Source: a virus
Length of the DNA stretch: 64,000 bases
Reading direction: 5' to 3' (one strand)
Virus record (IMG/VR): IMGVR_UViG_3300046163_000033
Span: 1 to 64,000 of that record
In this document: piece by piece, positions 46,542-56,300 of the stretch
Layout of the letters: each line of letters starts with the position of its first letter
How positions within the stretch are numbered: the first letter of the stretch is position 1
The notes under the pieces: model-generated
Told to the model about the DNA's origin: nothing
The model's database searches: none
The model's input: the letters and a program-made list of their open reading frames with translations, nothing else
Made by a program: the position numbers and the translations under genes

Positions 46542-46700
46542 TTAATGTTTAAAGTGTTTAGAGACCCAAGAACCTTTTTTTGAATCTGATTTAGAACCTG
46601 CTTGTGCATTTTCTGCATAATGTTTTCTCGCGCTTTTTGATAGCGACTGGTTGCTAGCTTCCTTTACGTCGTAAGCTGTTTTCTTGCTAATGTTTGGCAT
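46542..46700 (-). CDS. Small basic late protein
   Basis: A 52-residue frame (MPNISKKTAYDVKEASNQSL ... GSWVSKHFKH), Lys and Ser-rich. It fills the gap between two basic late genes. No recognised domain. Confidence 0.5.
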   Translation of the reverse strand: MPNISKKTAYDVKEASNQSLSKSARKHYAENAQAGSKSDSKKGSWVSKHFKH

Positions 46701-46713
46701 AATATAATTTTTT

Positions 46714-47070
46714 TTATTTTTTTCCTTTATATAAGTCTCCTCCAGGTTTTAGTCTTTTAGCTAATGCTTTTCTAGGAGGAGTGCACGTTGCTTTTGTCAT
46801 TGGTGTACAATAACCTTTATGATCGGGGTTAATACCCATAAATCCTGTTTTGTAAAAAGGCGCTTTCTTTTGTAATGGTGGATTTTTTTTAGAATATCTT
46901 TTTGTTTTACCATATTCTATATCATCACCCTTTTTATTATATCTACCTTTTTCATAGCCATCATAGCTATAGTTTTCTTGACCTTGTTCTTTTACACCTC
47001 TAGCTCTTTCTCTTCTGGCTTGACGTAAACCTTTATTTGCTTTTCTAATATCTTTTCTTGATGGTTCCAT
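46714..47070 (-). CDS. Arg/Lys-rich late protein
   Basis: Encodes 118 residues, very basic (KANKGLRQARRERARGVKEQ) with Tyr/Gly repeats in the middle and two cysteines in YCTPMTKATCTPPRKALAKR. The composition suggests DNA packaging or condensation inside the head. Coupled to the following gene by a shared base. Confidence 0.6.
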   Translation of the reverse strand: MEPSRKDIRKANKGLRQARRERARGVKEQGQENYSYDGYEKGRYNKKGDDIEYGKTKRYSKKNPPLQKKAPFYKTGFMGINPDHKGYCTPMTKATCTPPRKALAKRLKPGGDLYKGKK

Positions 47071-47603
47071 TAGTCTAATGCTATTAAGTTAGTTAATCCA
47101 CCTGAAACAGCAGTTACTTGAACAACCGATACTGGTAATACAAATCCAGCAGCAGGGTTAACAAATGTTAATTCTTGATTTGAAGAAGTTAAAACTGATA
47201 TAGTAGAAGATGCAGGCGAAGTGCCTATATATAAATTATATTCTTTCCACGAGCTTTGAGCTATACTAAAAAAAGTTAAAGCTTGAGCAGCTGCAGTTTG
47301 AACAGGTTTATTAAGAGTAACTGTTGTTGTTGTAGCTCCGTAAACAACTGATTCAACAATAACGTTATCATTAATTGAAACAGCAGGTACACCTCCAGAT
47401 CCAGCAAGAGCTGTCATGTACATACCTCTTTTTATAATTAAATTAAGGTTAGTTAGAACAAATGTTTTAGACGTAGCTGCATTAACAACACCCGCTTGAG
47501 CAACTGTTTCTATAACTTTTGCCGTGCCGTCTATTAAGTTAGTAGCACTTATAGTTGGTACAATACCTCCTTTATATGCTTCAGTGTAATAATTTCTAAT
47601 CAT
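47070..47603 (-). CDS. Beta-rich virion protein
   Basis: Encodes 177 residues, Thr/Val/Ala-rich strands (VNAATSKTFVLTNLNLIIKR). The repeating NLIIKRGMYMTA / TVTLNKPVQTAAA pattern also occurs in other beta-rich late proteins of this window, including the connector protein at 32684-34105. Probably a minor capsid or decoration protein. Confidence 0.6.
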   Translation of the reverse strand: MIRNYYTEAYKGGIVPTISATNLIDGTAKVIETVAQAGVVNAATSKTFVLTNLNLIIKRGMYMTALAGSGGVPAVSINDNVIVESVVYGATTTTVTLNKPVQTAAAQALTFFSIAQSSWKEYNLYIGTSPASSTISVLTSSNQELTFVNPAAGFVLPVSVVQVTAVSGGLTNLIALD

Positions 47604-47628
47604 AATGTTTTATTTTTTTTTTTTTATT

Positions 47629-47904
47629 TTAACATTTCCACCTTCTTCTTGCAGCCTTACCTCTTTCACCAGTCCAACCTTTTGATCTTGCGCAGAATGA
47701 TTTTCTTCTTTTAGCAGCCTTGCTACCTGGTTTTACTTTACCAGTAACGGCAGTTTTTAATTTACTACCTGGGTTTTCTGCTCTATATTTTTTTACTCCT
47801 GCTTTAGTCATACCAGCACCTTCTTCTGTTTTTCTAAAAGTTCTACCTTTACCTTTGGTAGTCTTTCTCATATCTAAGGGTCCGTTAGGTAGATTAAAAG
47901 CCAT
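47629..47904 (-). CDS. Basic protein of the DUF6321-like type
   Basis: Encodes 91 residues. The block GAGMTKAGVKKYRAENPGSK with KTAVTGKVKPGSKAAKRRKS FCARSKG is a pattern I recognise from basic phage proteins of unknown function (DUF6321-like). It has 25 or more Lys/Arg residues, and a histone-like DNA-binding role is often guessed. Coupled by TAATG to the next small gene. Confidence 0.7.
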   Translation of the reverse strand: MAFNLPNGPLDMRKTTKGKGRTFRKTEEGAGMTKAGVKKYRAENPGSKLKTAVTGKVKPGSKAAKRRKSFCARSKGWTGERGKAARRRWKC

Positions 47905-48065
47905 TATTTTTTCTTTTTAGAACCTACTTTAACACAGTTATTAACCATTTTTGGACTTCCATCAGGATTTTTCTTTCCACTAGGAGATTTCTTTTTACCT
48001 TTTGCTACATAACCTTTCCAGCATTTAGGCCCTTTCATCATTTTTTTAAGTAACGGTGTTGCCAT
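47904..48065 (-). CDS. Small Lys-rich late protein
   Basis: A 53-residue frame: MATPLLKKMMKGPKCWKGYV followed by Lys/Gly repeats and MVNNCVKVG. Highly basic with two cysteines. Its stop shares bases with the ATG of the next gene downstream (TAATG), supporting translation. Confidence 0.6.
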   Translation of the reverse strand: MATPLLKKMMKGPKCWKGYVAKGKKKSPSGKKNPDGSPKMVNNCVKVGSKKKK

Positions 48066-48067
48066 AA

Positions 48068-48532
48068 TTATATTATTCTATATTTTGTTTTTTTATTTTC
48101 TTTGTAAGCTTGTAAACATCTTCTTCTGTTAATGTCTTCAGACACATAACTTACATGTACCCAATCTGGATTATCCTCTGTTCCAAATTCCCAAATCATC
48201 TGATCATAATCTAAGTTATTTTTAATGTACTCATACATTTCTGCATTAGTTTTATAACCGTATGTATCATCTATATCAAGTGCACATCCTATACAATGTT
48301 GTGAGGTTGTACTTCCGCCAATAGCAGAGTTCAATTTGGGTGAGCGATAGAAACTATTTATAGCGATTGGACCGCCTACCCATTTACGTAGAGGTTCAAA
48401 CACTTTTTCAGCAATAGTTTTCATGTTAATTAAATCTAATTCTCTAGGTGTATTGTTAATACTTAACCTAGTAGCTGTGTGAGATTTAATACCTTCTTTC
48501 AGCGAGATGTGTTCACTTATTCTATCACTCAT
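48068..48532 (-). CDS. M15-family peptidase endolysin
   Basis: Encodes 154 residues. Zinc-binding residues are visible: H and D in SQHCIGCALDIDD (pattern SxHxxGxAxD) and the late H in DWVHVSYV; INSFYRSPKLN is the conserved substrate loop. It is a D-Ala-D-Ala carboxypeptidase/endopeptidase of the M15_3 type, cutting peptidoglycan cross-links at lysis. It has no signal peptide and would rely on a holin, of which one is encoded 3 kb downstream. Confidence 0.85.
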   Translation of the reverse strand: MSDRISEHISLKEGIKSHTATRLSINNTPRELDLINMKTIAEKVFEPLRKWVGGPIAINSFYRSPKLNSAIGGSTTSQHCIGCALDIDDTYGYKTNAEMYEYIKNNLDYDQMIWEFGTEDNPDWVHVSYVSEDINRRRCLQAYKENKKTKYRII

Positions 48533-48544
48533 TTTAGTGAGTTT

Positions 48545-48748
48545 TTACTTTGCAGATACGTGTCTTCTACCACCACCATTATTAGCTTGAGCCTTTTTAG
48601 TAACTGGTCCTGAGCTATAAGGTACTGGAGCTTGAGATATTTTCATGCAGTTGCTACCGTATCTTGAGTTGCCTGGTACTAAATTACTAGGTTTAAGACC
48701 TGCTTCCCATATTACGTTTTGTCCGTATTGTCCTGGTTGTTTTGCCAT
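48545..48748 (-). CDS. Small basic late protein
   Basis: Encodes 67 residues, low-complexity in part (Gly, Asn, Ser) with a basic Arg/Lys end (NNGGGRRHVSAK). No recognised domain; continues the set of tiny late proteins. Confidence 0.55.
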   Translation of the reverse strand: MAKQPGQYGQNVIWEAGLKPSNLVPGNSRYGSNCMKISQAPVPYSSGPVTKKAQANNGGGRRHVSAK

Positions 48749-48752
48749 AATA

Positions 48753-49322
48753 TTATTTTCTTATTTTTATTCTACCTTGATCTTCAAGATCCTGTACGCC
48801 TACTTGAAAATATTCCTCTTTGTTTATTTTAGCGTTATCTATATAATCATCTTCATCTATCATTTTTCCTTTTTGCCCTCTAAAATTGTTTGGCAAAAAT
48901 AAAGTATCTTTACTTCTGTCTTCAGTTCCTGGTTGCCAAACTCCAGGTCTTTGATTTACAACATATGGCCTACCTTTATTTGTATCAGCATGAGGATAGT
49001 CAGTTTGTTTAGCTGGAGAGCTATAAACATTAGGATGATTTTTTTCCTGCAAAGCTTGTTTGTATTCTTTTTCAGTATTAACATAGCCACTTATGCCATA
49101 ACTAGCGTCACTGCCTTTTTGTAACTTAGGATCATTCTGTACAGTTTGCATTTTACCTTTCTTTTGCTGCATCATAGGTGATTGAACCTCTGGCACAGGA
49201 ACTGGTTGTGACATTCTATTAGCTAAGAAGTTTTGTTCAGTCTGAAGAGGATCATTTAATTGACCCATAGACTGTTGATCCTTAAAGCTAATGAACTTAT
49301 TAGGGTTGATAGGATTTATCAT
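48753..49322 (-). CDS. Gln/Pro-rich late protein
   Basis: Encodes 189 residues, mostly disordered in appearance (many Gln, Pro, Lys, Asp). An acidic C-terminal segment (MIDEDDYIDNAKINKEEYFQ) ends in RIKIRK. No domain recognised; possibly an internal virion or assembly protein. Confidence 0.6.
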   Translation of the reverse strand: MINPINPNKFISFKDQQSMGQLNDPLQTEQNFLANRMSQPVPVPEVQSPMMQQKKGKMQTVQNDPKLQKGSDASYGISGYVNTEKEYKQALQEKNHPNVYSSPAKQTDYPHADTNKGRPYVVNQRPGVWQPGTEDRSKDTLFLPNNFRGQKGKMIDEDDYIDNAKINKEEYFQVGVQDLEDQGRIKIRK

Positions 49323-49426
49323 TTTTTCTTTTCTTCTAACTTCTTAATAATACTTTTTAAAGCATCAATTTTTTTGTCAAGCTTAGAATAGTCTTTTTTT
49401 TCTACTTTCTTTTCTTTTTTTGCCAT
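49319..49426 (-). CDS. Tiny Lys-rich coiled-coil protein
   Basis: A 35-residue frame, MAKKEKKVEKKDYSKLDKKI then a short coiled coil (ALKSIIKKLEEKKK). It overlaps the following start by 4 bases, which supports translation. Confidence 0.5.
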   Translation of the reverse strand: MAKKEKKVEKKDYSKLDKKIDALKSIIKKLEEKKK

Positions 49427-49428
49427 GA

Positions 49429-49872
49429 TTATCTATTTTTATCTTTATTAACGTGTTCTATGGATGTTATCATTACTTTATCCATATAGGTTTTACCTTT
49501 CATTATTTTATTACGATGTAATGATGTAGGTATATCTTCTTCGCCTAGCATAATACGGTACATCCGACTTATAAGTTGTTTACACTTGAAGGAAACTTTA
49601 TAGATATTGTACTTTTGAGTTGTGCGGTTATGTTTTCTCCAAACCGTTATCCAATCTTCTTTAAGTAATCTGTTCCAGCGTCTGTTGTCCCAACTATAAG
49701 AATATGTACCGATTTTAAAATCTTCTCTTGTAAAAAGATCCATGCAATCGAAGTATATTAGTAATTCTAAATCCGCATCATTTAAGTTGTTATTTTTGCA
49801 AGCCCACTTTCTGATTATTCTATAATGTTTTAAAAGATTTAAATTTCTAACATCAGAAGCCTCTAGTCTCAT
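49429..49872 (-). CDS. Winged-helix DNA-binding protein
   Basis: Encodes 147 residues. Helices in NLNLLKHYRIIRKWACKN and NDADLELLIYFDCMDLFT, then FKIGTYSYSWDNRRWNRLLK and a basic strand-turn (ITVWRKHNRTTQKYNIYKVS), match a winged-helix (MarR-like) fold I have seen in uncharacterised phage proteins. It overlaps the GroES start by 4 bases and so would be co-translated with the chaperonin genes. It could be a late regulator. Confidence 0.6.
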   Translation of the reverse strand: MRLEASDVRNLNLLKHYRIIRKWACKNNNLNDADLELLIYFDCMDLFTREDFKIGTYSYSWDNRRWNRLLKEDWITVWRKHNRTTQKYNIYKVSFKCKQLISRMYRIMLGEEDIPTSLHRNKIMKGKTYMDKVMITSIEHVNKDKNR

Positions 49873-50129
49873 AACACTACTACAACGTGATTAACGTGAA
49901 CCACGGTATAGATTTCTTTTCTTATTTCTATTTGATGTGAATTATTTTTATCAAAATAAATAACATCGTTTTCTTTTATTCCAGTTATATCACTACCGGC
50001 TGATACTATAACACCTTCAGTATATCTAATATCTTCTCTCTGTTTTTCAGCTAAAAAAAGACCACCTTTTGTTTCAGAAATACCTTGTTTACTGGTTTTT
50101 ACTATTAAATTTTTACCTATTGCTTTCAT
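49869..50129 (-). CDS. groES: Co-chaperonin GroES (Cpn10)
   Basis: Encodes 86 residues, close to the usual length. The pattern [31 protein letters not shown], then [11 protein letters not shown] and VVVVL is a standard Cpn10 barrel with its mobile loop (residues about 16-30) and G-x-V turn. The chaperonin lid caps GroEL encoded immediately upstream (17-base overlap). The gene order GroEL then GroES is reversed compared with the groES-groEL order of most bacteria. Confidence 0.9.
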   Translation of the reverse strand: MKAIGKNLIVKTSKQGISETKGGLFLAEKQREDIRYTEGVIVSAGSDITGIKENDVIYFDKNNSHQIEIRKEIYTVVHVNHVVVVL

Positions 50130-51667
50130 TAATTCTAAGATTATTAATTACACAATCAGTTGATAAAATAGTAGTAGCTACAGATGCTGCATTTTTTAAA
50201 GCGCTTTTTGTGACAAGTAAAGGATCAATAATCCCTGACTCAATCATATTTACCATATTTCCTGTAACAACATCTAATTCCATCTCCCAATTCTTTTGGT
50301 GCTTGGTAATCTGTGATACCAGCATTACTTAGAATTGTTTTAAACGGAGCTTGAATCGCTGCATATAAAACTTTTTGACCTTCACTATGTGGAAATAATT
50401 TAGAAGCATTTAATAATGCAACACCACCACCAGGTACAATACCTTGTTTAATTGCTGCTTTAGTAGCACATATAGCGTCTTCTATTCTATCTCGTTTTTC
50501 TTGTAATTCAATTTCTGAATTAGCACCTACTTGAACAATAGCAACTTTACCAGATAGTCTAGCTAATCTTTTTTCATTTTTAACTATAATAGCAGGTATT
50601 TTAGTTTCAGCAATAGTATTTTTAATTTCATTAATTAAATCTTTTACTTCTTGAGTTGTTTCACCTACTTGTATAATTGTTTCTGCTTCACTAGATACAG
50701 ACTTTAAACATTGACCTAACTGTTCTGGTTGTATTAAATCTATATCATCTCCTAAGTCTTCATTTATAATTGTAGCTCCTGTAAGCAAAGCAAGATCACG
50801 TAGTGTTTCTTTTTTACTAATACCGTATGTAGGTGCATCAATTATATTAACTTTTATATTGCCTTTAATTTTATTCATAGCTAATGCAGACATTACTTGT
50901 GGTTCTGCATCACCTATAATTAATAAAGACTTGTTATTTTTAATAACATATTCTAGTACACTTTGTATTTTTCTAATATTATCTATCTGTGATTCAACTA
51001 ATAAAACTAATGGATTATCTAGTTCAGCTGTTTTAATATCTTGATTAGTTACAAAATGTATATTTTTTAATCCTTTATCGTACTGTATACCATCAATAAC
51101 TTCAAAGCTTGTCTCTGACATTTCTGTTGTTTCCATCATTACTACACCATGTTCACCAACAGATCTAAATGCATCGGCTATAATTTTACCTAGCTCTGGA
51201 TCGTTATTTGTAGAGATAGTAGCTACTTGATCAATCATTTCACCCTTAACAGGTATTGCTACAGTTTCTAAATATTCTACACAGCTTTATCTGTTGCTGT
51301 TCTATAGCTTTTTTAAATCTCTAGAGTTTTCTTTTGTTGCAACTTTATAAGCTTCTTCTAAAATAGCATGAGCTAGAACTGTTGCAGTGGTTGTACCATC
51401 ACCAGCTTCTCTAACTGTTTTTCTAGCTGCTTGTCTTAATAATGTTGCTCCCATATTTTCTACAGGATCTAATAGTGTTATAGCGTCAGCTACTGTTACA
51501 CCATCTTTTGTTATAATAGGTTCACCGGTTTGATCTTCTAACATAACACACTTACCACTAGCTCCAAGAGTGGAGCTAACGGCTTGTGTAAGTTTTGTAA
51601 TACCAGCAAACACATTGTTTTTAGCATCAGAACCAAAGTTCAGATTCTTTACAATTGCATTTGACAT
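50113..51667 (-). CDS. groEL: Chaperonin GroEL (frameshifted)
   Basis: About 518 residues from three frames (51667-51302, 51238-50240, 50325-50113) joined at indels near 51240-51302 and 50240-50330. ATP-binding and hydrolysis motif [15 protein letters not shown] with the catalytic Asp; EHGVVMMET with apical-domain strands; KVAIVQVG; and [15 protein letters not shown] in the second equatorial part. The C-terminal GGM-rich tail of bacterial GroEL is absent. Somewhat shorter than the 548-residue bacterial protein. It probably folds phage capsid or giant tail proteins. Confidence 0.85.
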
Positions 51668-51699
51668 AATTTAATTTAATTTGATTTGATTGATTGATA

Positions 51700-51999
51700 T
51701 TATTTAAACGTCTTAACTACTTTAGGTCCTTTTAAGAAATCTACTTTCTTTGCATAGTGATCAACACTACCATCAATTGCAGTCTCTGCGGCTTCCATAG
51801 TTTCACGTCTTGTTACATCGTACCATTTGTCTTTTTCTACAAGGTCACGGTGTTCGGTTTGAAAATAACCATTAGGTAACTGTACTATTCTCCAATGTTT
51901 CTTTTTGGATAAATGTTTCCAGATCTTAATAGTTTCTTCGGTAATCTGCGGTGTTTGTGGTTGGCCCATACTTGAGCTCAACGAATAAAAATAAGTCAT
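51700..51999 (-). CDS. Conserved small late protein
   Basis: Encodes 99 residues; an alternative ATG 30 bases in gives MGQPQTPQITEETIKIWKHL. The Trp/His/Lys-rich block KKKHWRIVQLPNGYFQTEHR and the YDVTRRETMEAAETAIDGSV helix form a small conserved domain I have seen in similar phages without function. First gene after a 101-base intergenic region, so may be near the start of a transcript that includes GroEL. Confidence 0.6.
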   Translation of the reverse strand: MTYFYSLSSSMGQPQTPQITEETIKIWKHLSKKKHWRIVQLPNGYFQTEHRDLVEKDKWYDVTRRETMEAAETAIDGSVDHYAKKVDFLKGPKVVKTFK

Positions 52000-52038
52000 C
52001 GTGTTTTGGTTTTAAGGGTTAAACTTTATTTTTGGTTA

Positions 52039-52059
52039 ATATTGCCTCGCTAGCAATAT
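52039..52059. repeat. Intergenic inverted repeat
   Basis: ATATTGC-CTCGCTA-GCAATAT, a perfect 7-bp stem in the 101-base gap between two late genes. There is no T tract, so it is more likely an operator or processing site than a terminator. Confidence 0.4.
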
Positions 52060-52100
52060 AGGTTTAATTATAGTATCACTTGTTTTTTATAAAACTTACA

Positions 52101-52472
52101 CTATTCTTCCACTGGTGGCACTGGTGGTGCAGGTGGCATGTTCCATGTAAAATATAAATCTTCATTTACAGGTGTTATTTGTTTTTGTATTTGAGCATCA
52201 ATACTTGTTTTCATAGCGTCAACATCTAATGCTCCTTCAAGCCACCCGATCACTACGTTTTCAAAAGCTTCAGTATCTGCGTAAGGTACAAAAGGTTCTC
52301 CAGCTACATAAGTAAAGCTTTGAGCGCCTATTTGACTTGCTTGATATTGTTGTCCTCCAGACTCTTCTACTCCTTGATAAGTCCAGTGTACTGTAAAAAT
52401 CACATTATCCTCGCCTTCAGCTTGGATATGTGCATTCATTTGGTTAATGTTCCATTTGTAAGTAATTGCCAT
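52101..52472 (-). CDS. Tail-associated protein of DUF7936-like type
   Basis: Encodes 123 residues. The pattern MAITYKWNINQMNAHIQAEG, VIFTVHWTYQGVEESGG, PYADTEAFENVVIGWLEGAL with DVDAMKTSIDAQIQKQ is shared with a family found next to phage tail genes (DUF7936-like). It may act in fibre assembly. Ends in a Pro-rich tail. Confidence 0.7.
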   Translation of the reverse strand: MAITYKWNINQMNAHIQAEGEDNVIFTVHWTYQGVEESGGQQYQASQIGAQSFTYVAGEPFVPYADTEAFENVVIGWLEGALDVDAMKTSIDAQIQKQITPVNEDLYFTWNMPPAPPVPPVEE

Positions 52473-52490
52473 TTTTATTGTTTTAATTTA

Positions 52491-52895
52491 TTAGTATATT
52501 GCTGTTATAGTTATATTACCACTTGTACCAAAAGGATTTGCTGACGCTGAATAAGTAAATTGACCAAAACCAGCAGTCCATGATGATTTTTGTGGAAAAG
52601 ATGTTCCGTTTATTGTTATGTTTGTCCAATCTGGATATGGAAAATTATCAAACCATAAAAAAACCTCACCTCCATTGTTATTTGTCCAACCAAGTCTTAT
52701 TATATCATTTCCATCAAAATCTTGATCAGTCATAAGTCCATATGAGTTTTCTATAAAACCATAATAGTTTTTAATTCCACTACCAGGGTTAAAAGTCCAA
52801 GAACCTACAGTCATAGTTGAAGTAAAATCATAAGCAACACAATCTTGGTCATATCCGTACCAGGCTGAAAAATTATAAGGACAAGCTATAGACAT
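52491..52895 (-). CDS. Small beta-rich virion or receptor-associated protein
   Basis: Encodes 134 residues with a high content of Trp, Tyr, Phe, Gly and Asn (ACPYNFSAWYGYDQDCVAYD), and a strand-rich C-terminus. The aromatic composition suits carbohydrate binding. Located next to the tail-fibre genes. No family recognised. Confidence 0.55.
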   Translation of the reverse strand: MSIACPYNFSAWYGYDQDCVAYDFTSTMTVGSWTFNPGSGIKNYYGFIENSYGLMTDQDFDGNDIIRLGWTNNNGGEVFLWFDNFPYPDWTNITINGTSFPQKSSWTAGFGQFTYSASANPFGTSGNITITAIY

Positions 52896-52905
52896 AGTTT
52901 ATTTT

Positions 52906-53391
52906 TTAAAAAGCTGCACAATCAATGTAGGTTATTACTCCTGATGCATTTGTCTTAATAACGGTTGCATCGTTACCCGCAGTTTGACACCACGACCAAC
53001 ACTGCATAGTTGGATATTGATCCCAAAATAATTCTCCTTGCCTTTCAGGAACAGTTGTTGTTAACGCAGGGTTTGTGTATAAAGTATCACCAACTGCCAA
53101 GTCTTGAACTGTAGCCGCTTGAGAAGTATTAAAATAAAAAGTTTGTGTTTGAGGATAAGAACCAGGAACGCCGATATATTTTAATTCTCCGTCTGATCCA
53201 TTCGCAACAGGATTAGGTGTGCAAGCTTGATTAACTGTTGGATATGAATTACCTGAACCTTTTGTATTGCCACCATTAATCATATCATATAAAGATATTG
53301 GTCCAGTTACAGTACCAGAACCATAAGTTGCATATAATGCTTCTTGAGCCATTGCTAGCTGAGATAATGATCCTGAAGTTGGTACTGCCAT
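52906..53391 (-). CDS. Tail-associated beta-rich protein
   Basis: Encodes 161 residues. It has the Gly/Thr/Ser pattern of phage tail proteins. The N-terminus MAVPTSGSLSQLAMAQEALY resembles the start of many phage tail-tip appendages (AVPTSGSLSM-type). Two Cys/Trp-rich strands (WDQYPTMQCWSWCQTAGN) follow. Coupled to the giant fibre gene by a shared base. Confidence 0.6.
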   Translation of the reverse strand: MAVPTSGSLSQLAMAQEALYATYGSGTVTGPISLYDMINGGNTKGSGNSYPTVNQACTPNPVANGSDGELKYIGVPGSYPQTQTFYFNTSQAATVQDLAVGDTLYTNPALTTTVPERQGELFWDQYPTMQCWSWCQTAGNDATVIKTNASGVITYIDCAAF

Positions 53392-56300
53392 TATTTATTA
53401 CAATTACATTTATTTGACTTTAATTCCTCTATTTCAGCTTTTAATTCTTTTATTGCCTCAAGTAATATTGGTGCTATACCTTGATGTCTCATCGATAACA
53501 TCCCGTCTTTATTTTCTCTTACAAGCTCTGGCATAACTTTTTGTACATCTTGAGCTATAAAACCAACGTCTTCTTTTATATCTAATATACTGTCAGATTT
53601 TTTCCAATCAAATGTTACACCTTGTAGTTTACTTACTTTATCTAAAGCTGATTTAATAGGTTTAATATTTTCTTTTAATCTAACATCAGATGGTGAACCA
53701 TACGCTACCACATCACCTACAACAGTTAAAGAAGTATCAGTAAATAATGCTGAAGCCAGCATGTTGGTACCATCATAACTTCTTACTGCAAATCTATATG
53801 CTGATATTGTAGCACCAACATTAGATTGATCATATAAAGTAGCTGTACTAGTTGTAGGATTTGAGTGATTAGCTCTAAACCTATATGAATCAGTAACAGC
53901 GTCTCCAGTTATTGTAAGATCTCCAGTATAAGAACCAGACATTGTAATATCGTTTGCATTAGCCGTTATACCGTTACCACCAATAACATTTAATGTAACA
54001 CCACCACTTGTTCCACCACCAGTCATACCTGTACCAGCGGTCACGCTAGTTATATCACCTGTTGTTGGTGGAGCTGTCCATACTAAATTTATAGAACCTG
54101 AAGCTTTTGATAGATAATAACCTGTTCCAGGTGCTGCGGTTTTTGGCATTCTCCAAAACGTATTGGCTATTGTTGAAGTTGCTGTTGGGCCAGTTAATTC
54201 TAAATTACCATTACCATATAGTTTAAATAAAGTATCAGTTACTCTTGCGTTGCTACTACTTGAATTTAAATATTCATTTATAAGGGCAAAATAATAAGTT
54301 GCGTTTTCAGCTGGTGTAACAATACCTGGATTAAAGTAAATTTCATTTTCTCTACTTCCACCAGAGTTGTTATAAACAAAAGCCATACCTTGATCGTTTG
54401 TAGGAGCTGTAGTTGCGGCATTACCAGCTACATATAAATAAGCATCAGATCCAGAACCGTTCATCAATATTCTTTGATTTGTGGTATCTCCTCTTGCTGT
54501 AACTGATTGTAAAGTGTCAGCTTCTGTGTATGAAGTTAAATACCCACTGTCATTGGTCCACATGGATATATTACCTGATTTGTTGGTTAAAGTACTTGTG
54601 CTTACGTTAGAAACTAAAGTTGAACTTGAACCAGCTGGTAATAACATTGTGTTAGTTACACCAGCGCTATGAGGTTGTGATTTTAATATTTGACCGTGAG
54701 TACCCGCATAGCACATTAATTTAATACCACCATCAACGGTGCCAGCACCATCAATTTGTACTAAACCAGCTGAAGGAGAAATTTGATCAATTACAGGTGT
54801 AGTTAATGTTTTATTAGTTAAAGTTTGTGTACCTGTTAATGTAACTACGGTGCTGTCTATAGAAAATTCTTCATTTGATAAACTTAAACCTGTTCCAGCC
54901 GTATATTGTGTGTCATCATTAGGTGGTGTAGCCCAAGCGTTATCACCTCTTAAAAAAGTTGAACTACTAGCTGTTCCTGATGCGGATAAATCTAAAGTTG
55001 TTTGAGCCGAAGCAGCGGCAGGTGTTGTTTTTATAAAAGTTCCAGCTGTTAATTGTATGGTTGATGCAGTGCCTGCGCTTGGTGTTATAGTTACATTAGT
55101 GTTATTACTACCAGGAGCTGCCACACTAATCGTATAAGTTATAGGTTGAGTGTCAGCATCATCTCTCCAAGCTGGATTACCTGATGCATCTGTTTTCCAA
55201 ACTTTACTAGCGACAGCACCTGGGGCAGCTACATAACCCGGAATTGTTTTTGTGTTAGCATTCCAAGTATTTGTTGCGGTTTATAGTTAACAAATCAGCT
55301 GCTCTTGTAAAAGTAATATTAGAGCCTTGTTTGAATACCATTGTATCTTGTTCAGTTCCATCGTTAGATAAAACTAAATCATATTCTCCAGCTGTAGAAC
55401 TTGCTGCACCAGCTAAAGTGTATTGATCGTTATCATTAGCCGCAGCAATAGTTAAAGAATTTGCCGCTCTTGTAAACGTAATGTTAGAACCTTTTTTAAA
55501 CACCATTGTGTTCTGAGCTGTTCCATCGGCTGATAAAACTAAATTATAATTAGCAGCAACACTTCCATCAGCAGCTCCAGCTAAAGTGTATAACGTGTTA
55601 TCATTGTCATTAGGTGATGTTAATGTCATCACATAAGGATCGGTAGTTGTACCTGCTCCAGCTAATCCTGTAGCTAAAGCTCCAGTTGCAGTTTTAAATT
55701 GTAAAAACTCACCAGTAAGCAAAGTTTTATTTACAGGTGTAGACGCATTGTCTCTTACTTTCCAACTATATGTTCCACCACTTGACCAAGGCACGTTAAC
55801 AACCATTTTTCTATCAGCAGCAGTAGAATTATTATCAAGTTGAACAGCGTAATATCTTGTAGAATCAGTTGATAAACTATTAGTTGCATGACTAGCAGCA
55901 GTTGTATCTATATCTGCTGAAAATACAAAATTAGACAAACTTAAACCTGCGCCCGCTGTATACGTGTTTTGAGTGTTTGTATCAGGCGACGTAAGCGTCA
56001 TTATATAAGGATCACCAGTGCTACCAGCTCCTGTAAGTGCCGTACCTAATGTTCCTGTTGCTGTAACAAACTTTAAATACTTTAAATTATTAACTGTTTT
56101 ATCTGCATCATCAGAGTCTCTTATGTACCAAGTTGTATTTTCTTGAGTATCTGTAGCTGCAATAGTAAAGTTATCTGCATCGGTGTATGTAAAAGTTATA
56201 TTAGCACCCTTAACTATTTTTATATCTTGTGTTCCACTTCCAGCGCCACTTAAAACTTTTCTTAATATTATATCGTTTGTAGATGCTTGCCAAGAGTTTG

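Noticed and set aside
50113-51667. Programmed ribosomal frameshift in GroEL and other split genes
   Set aside because: Breaks occur in many unrelated genes, mostly in A/T homopolymers, without slippery heptamers plus downstream structure; sequencing or assembly error explains all of them better.
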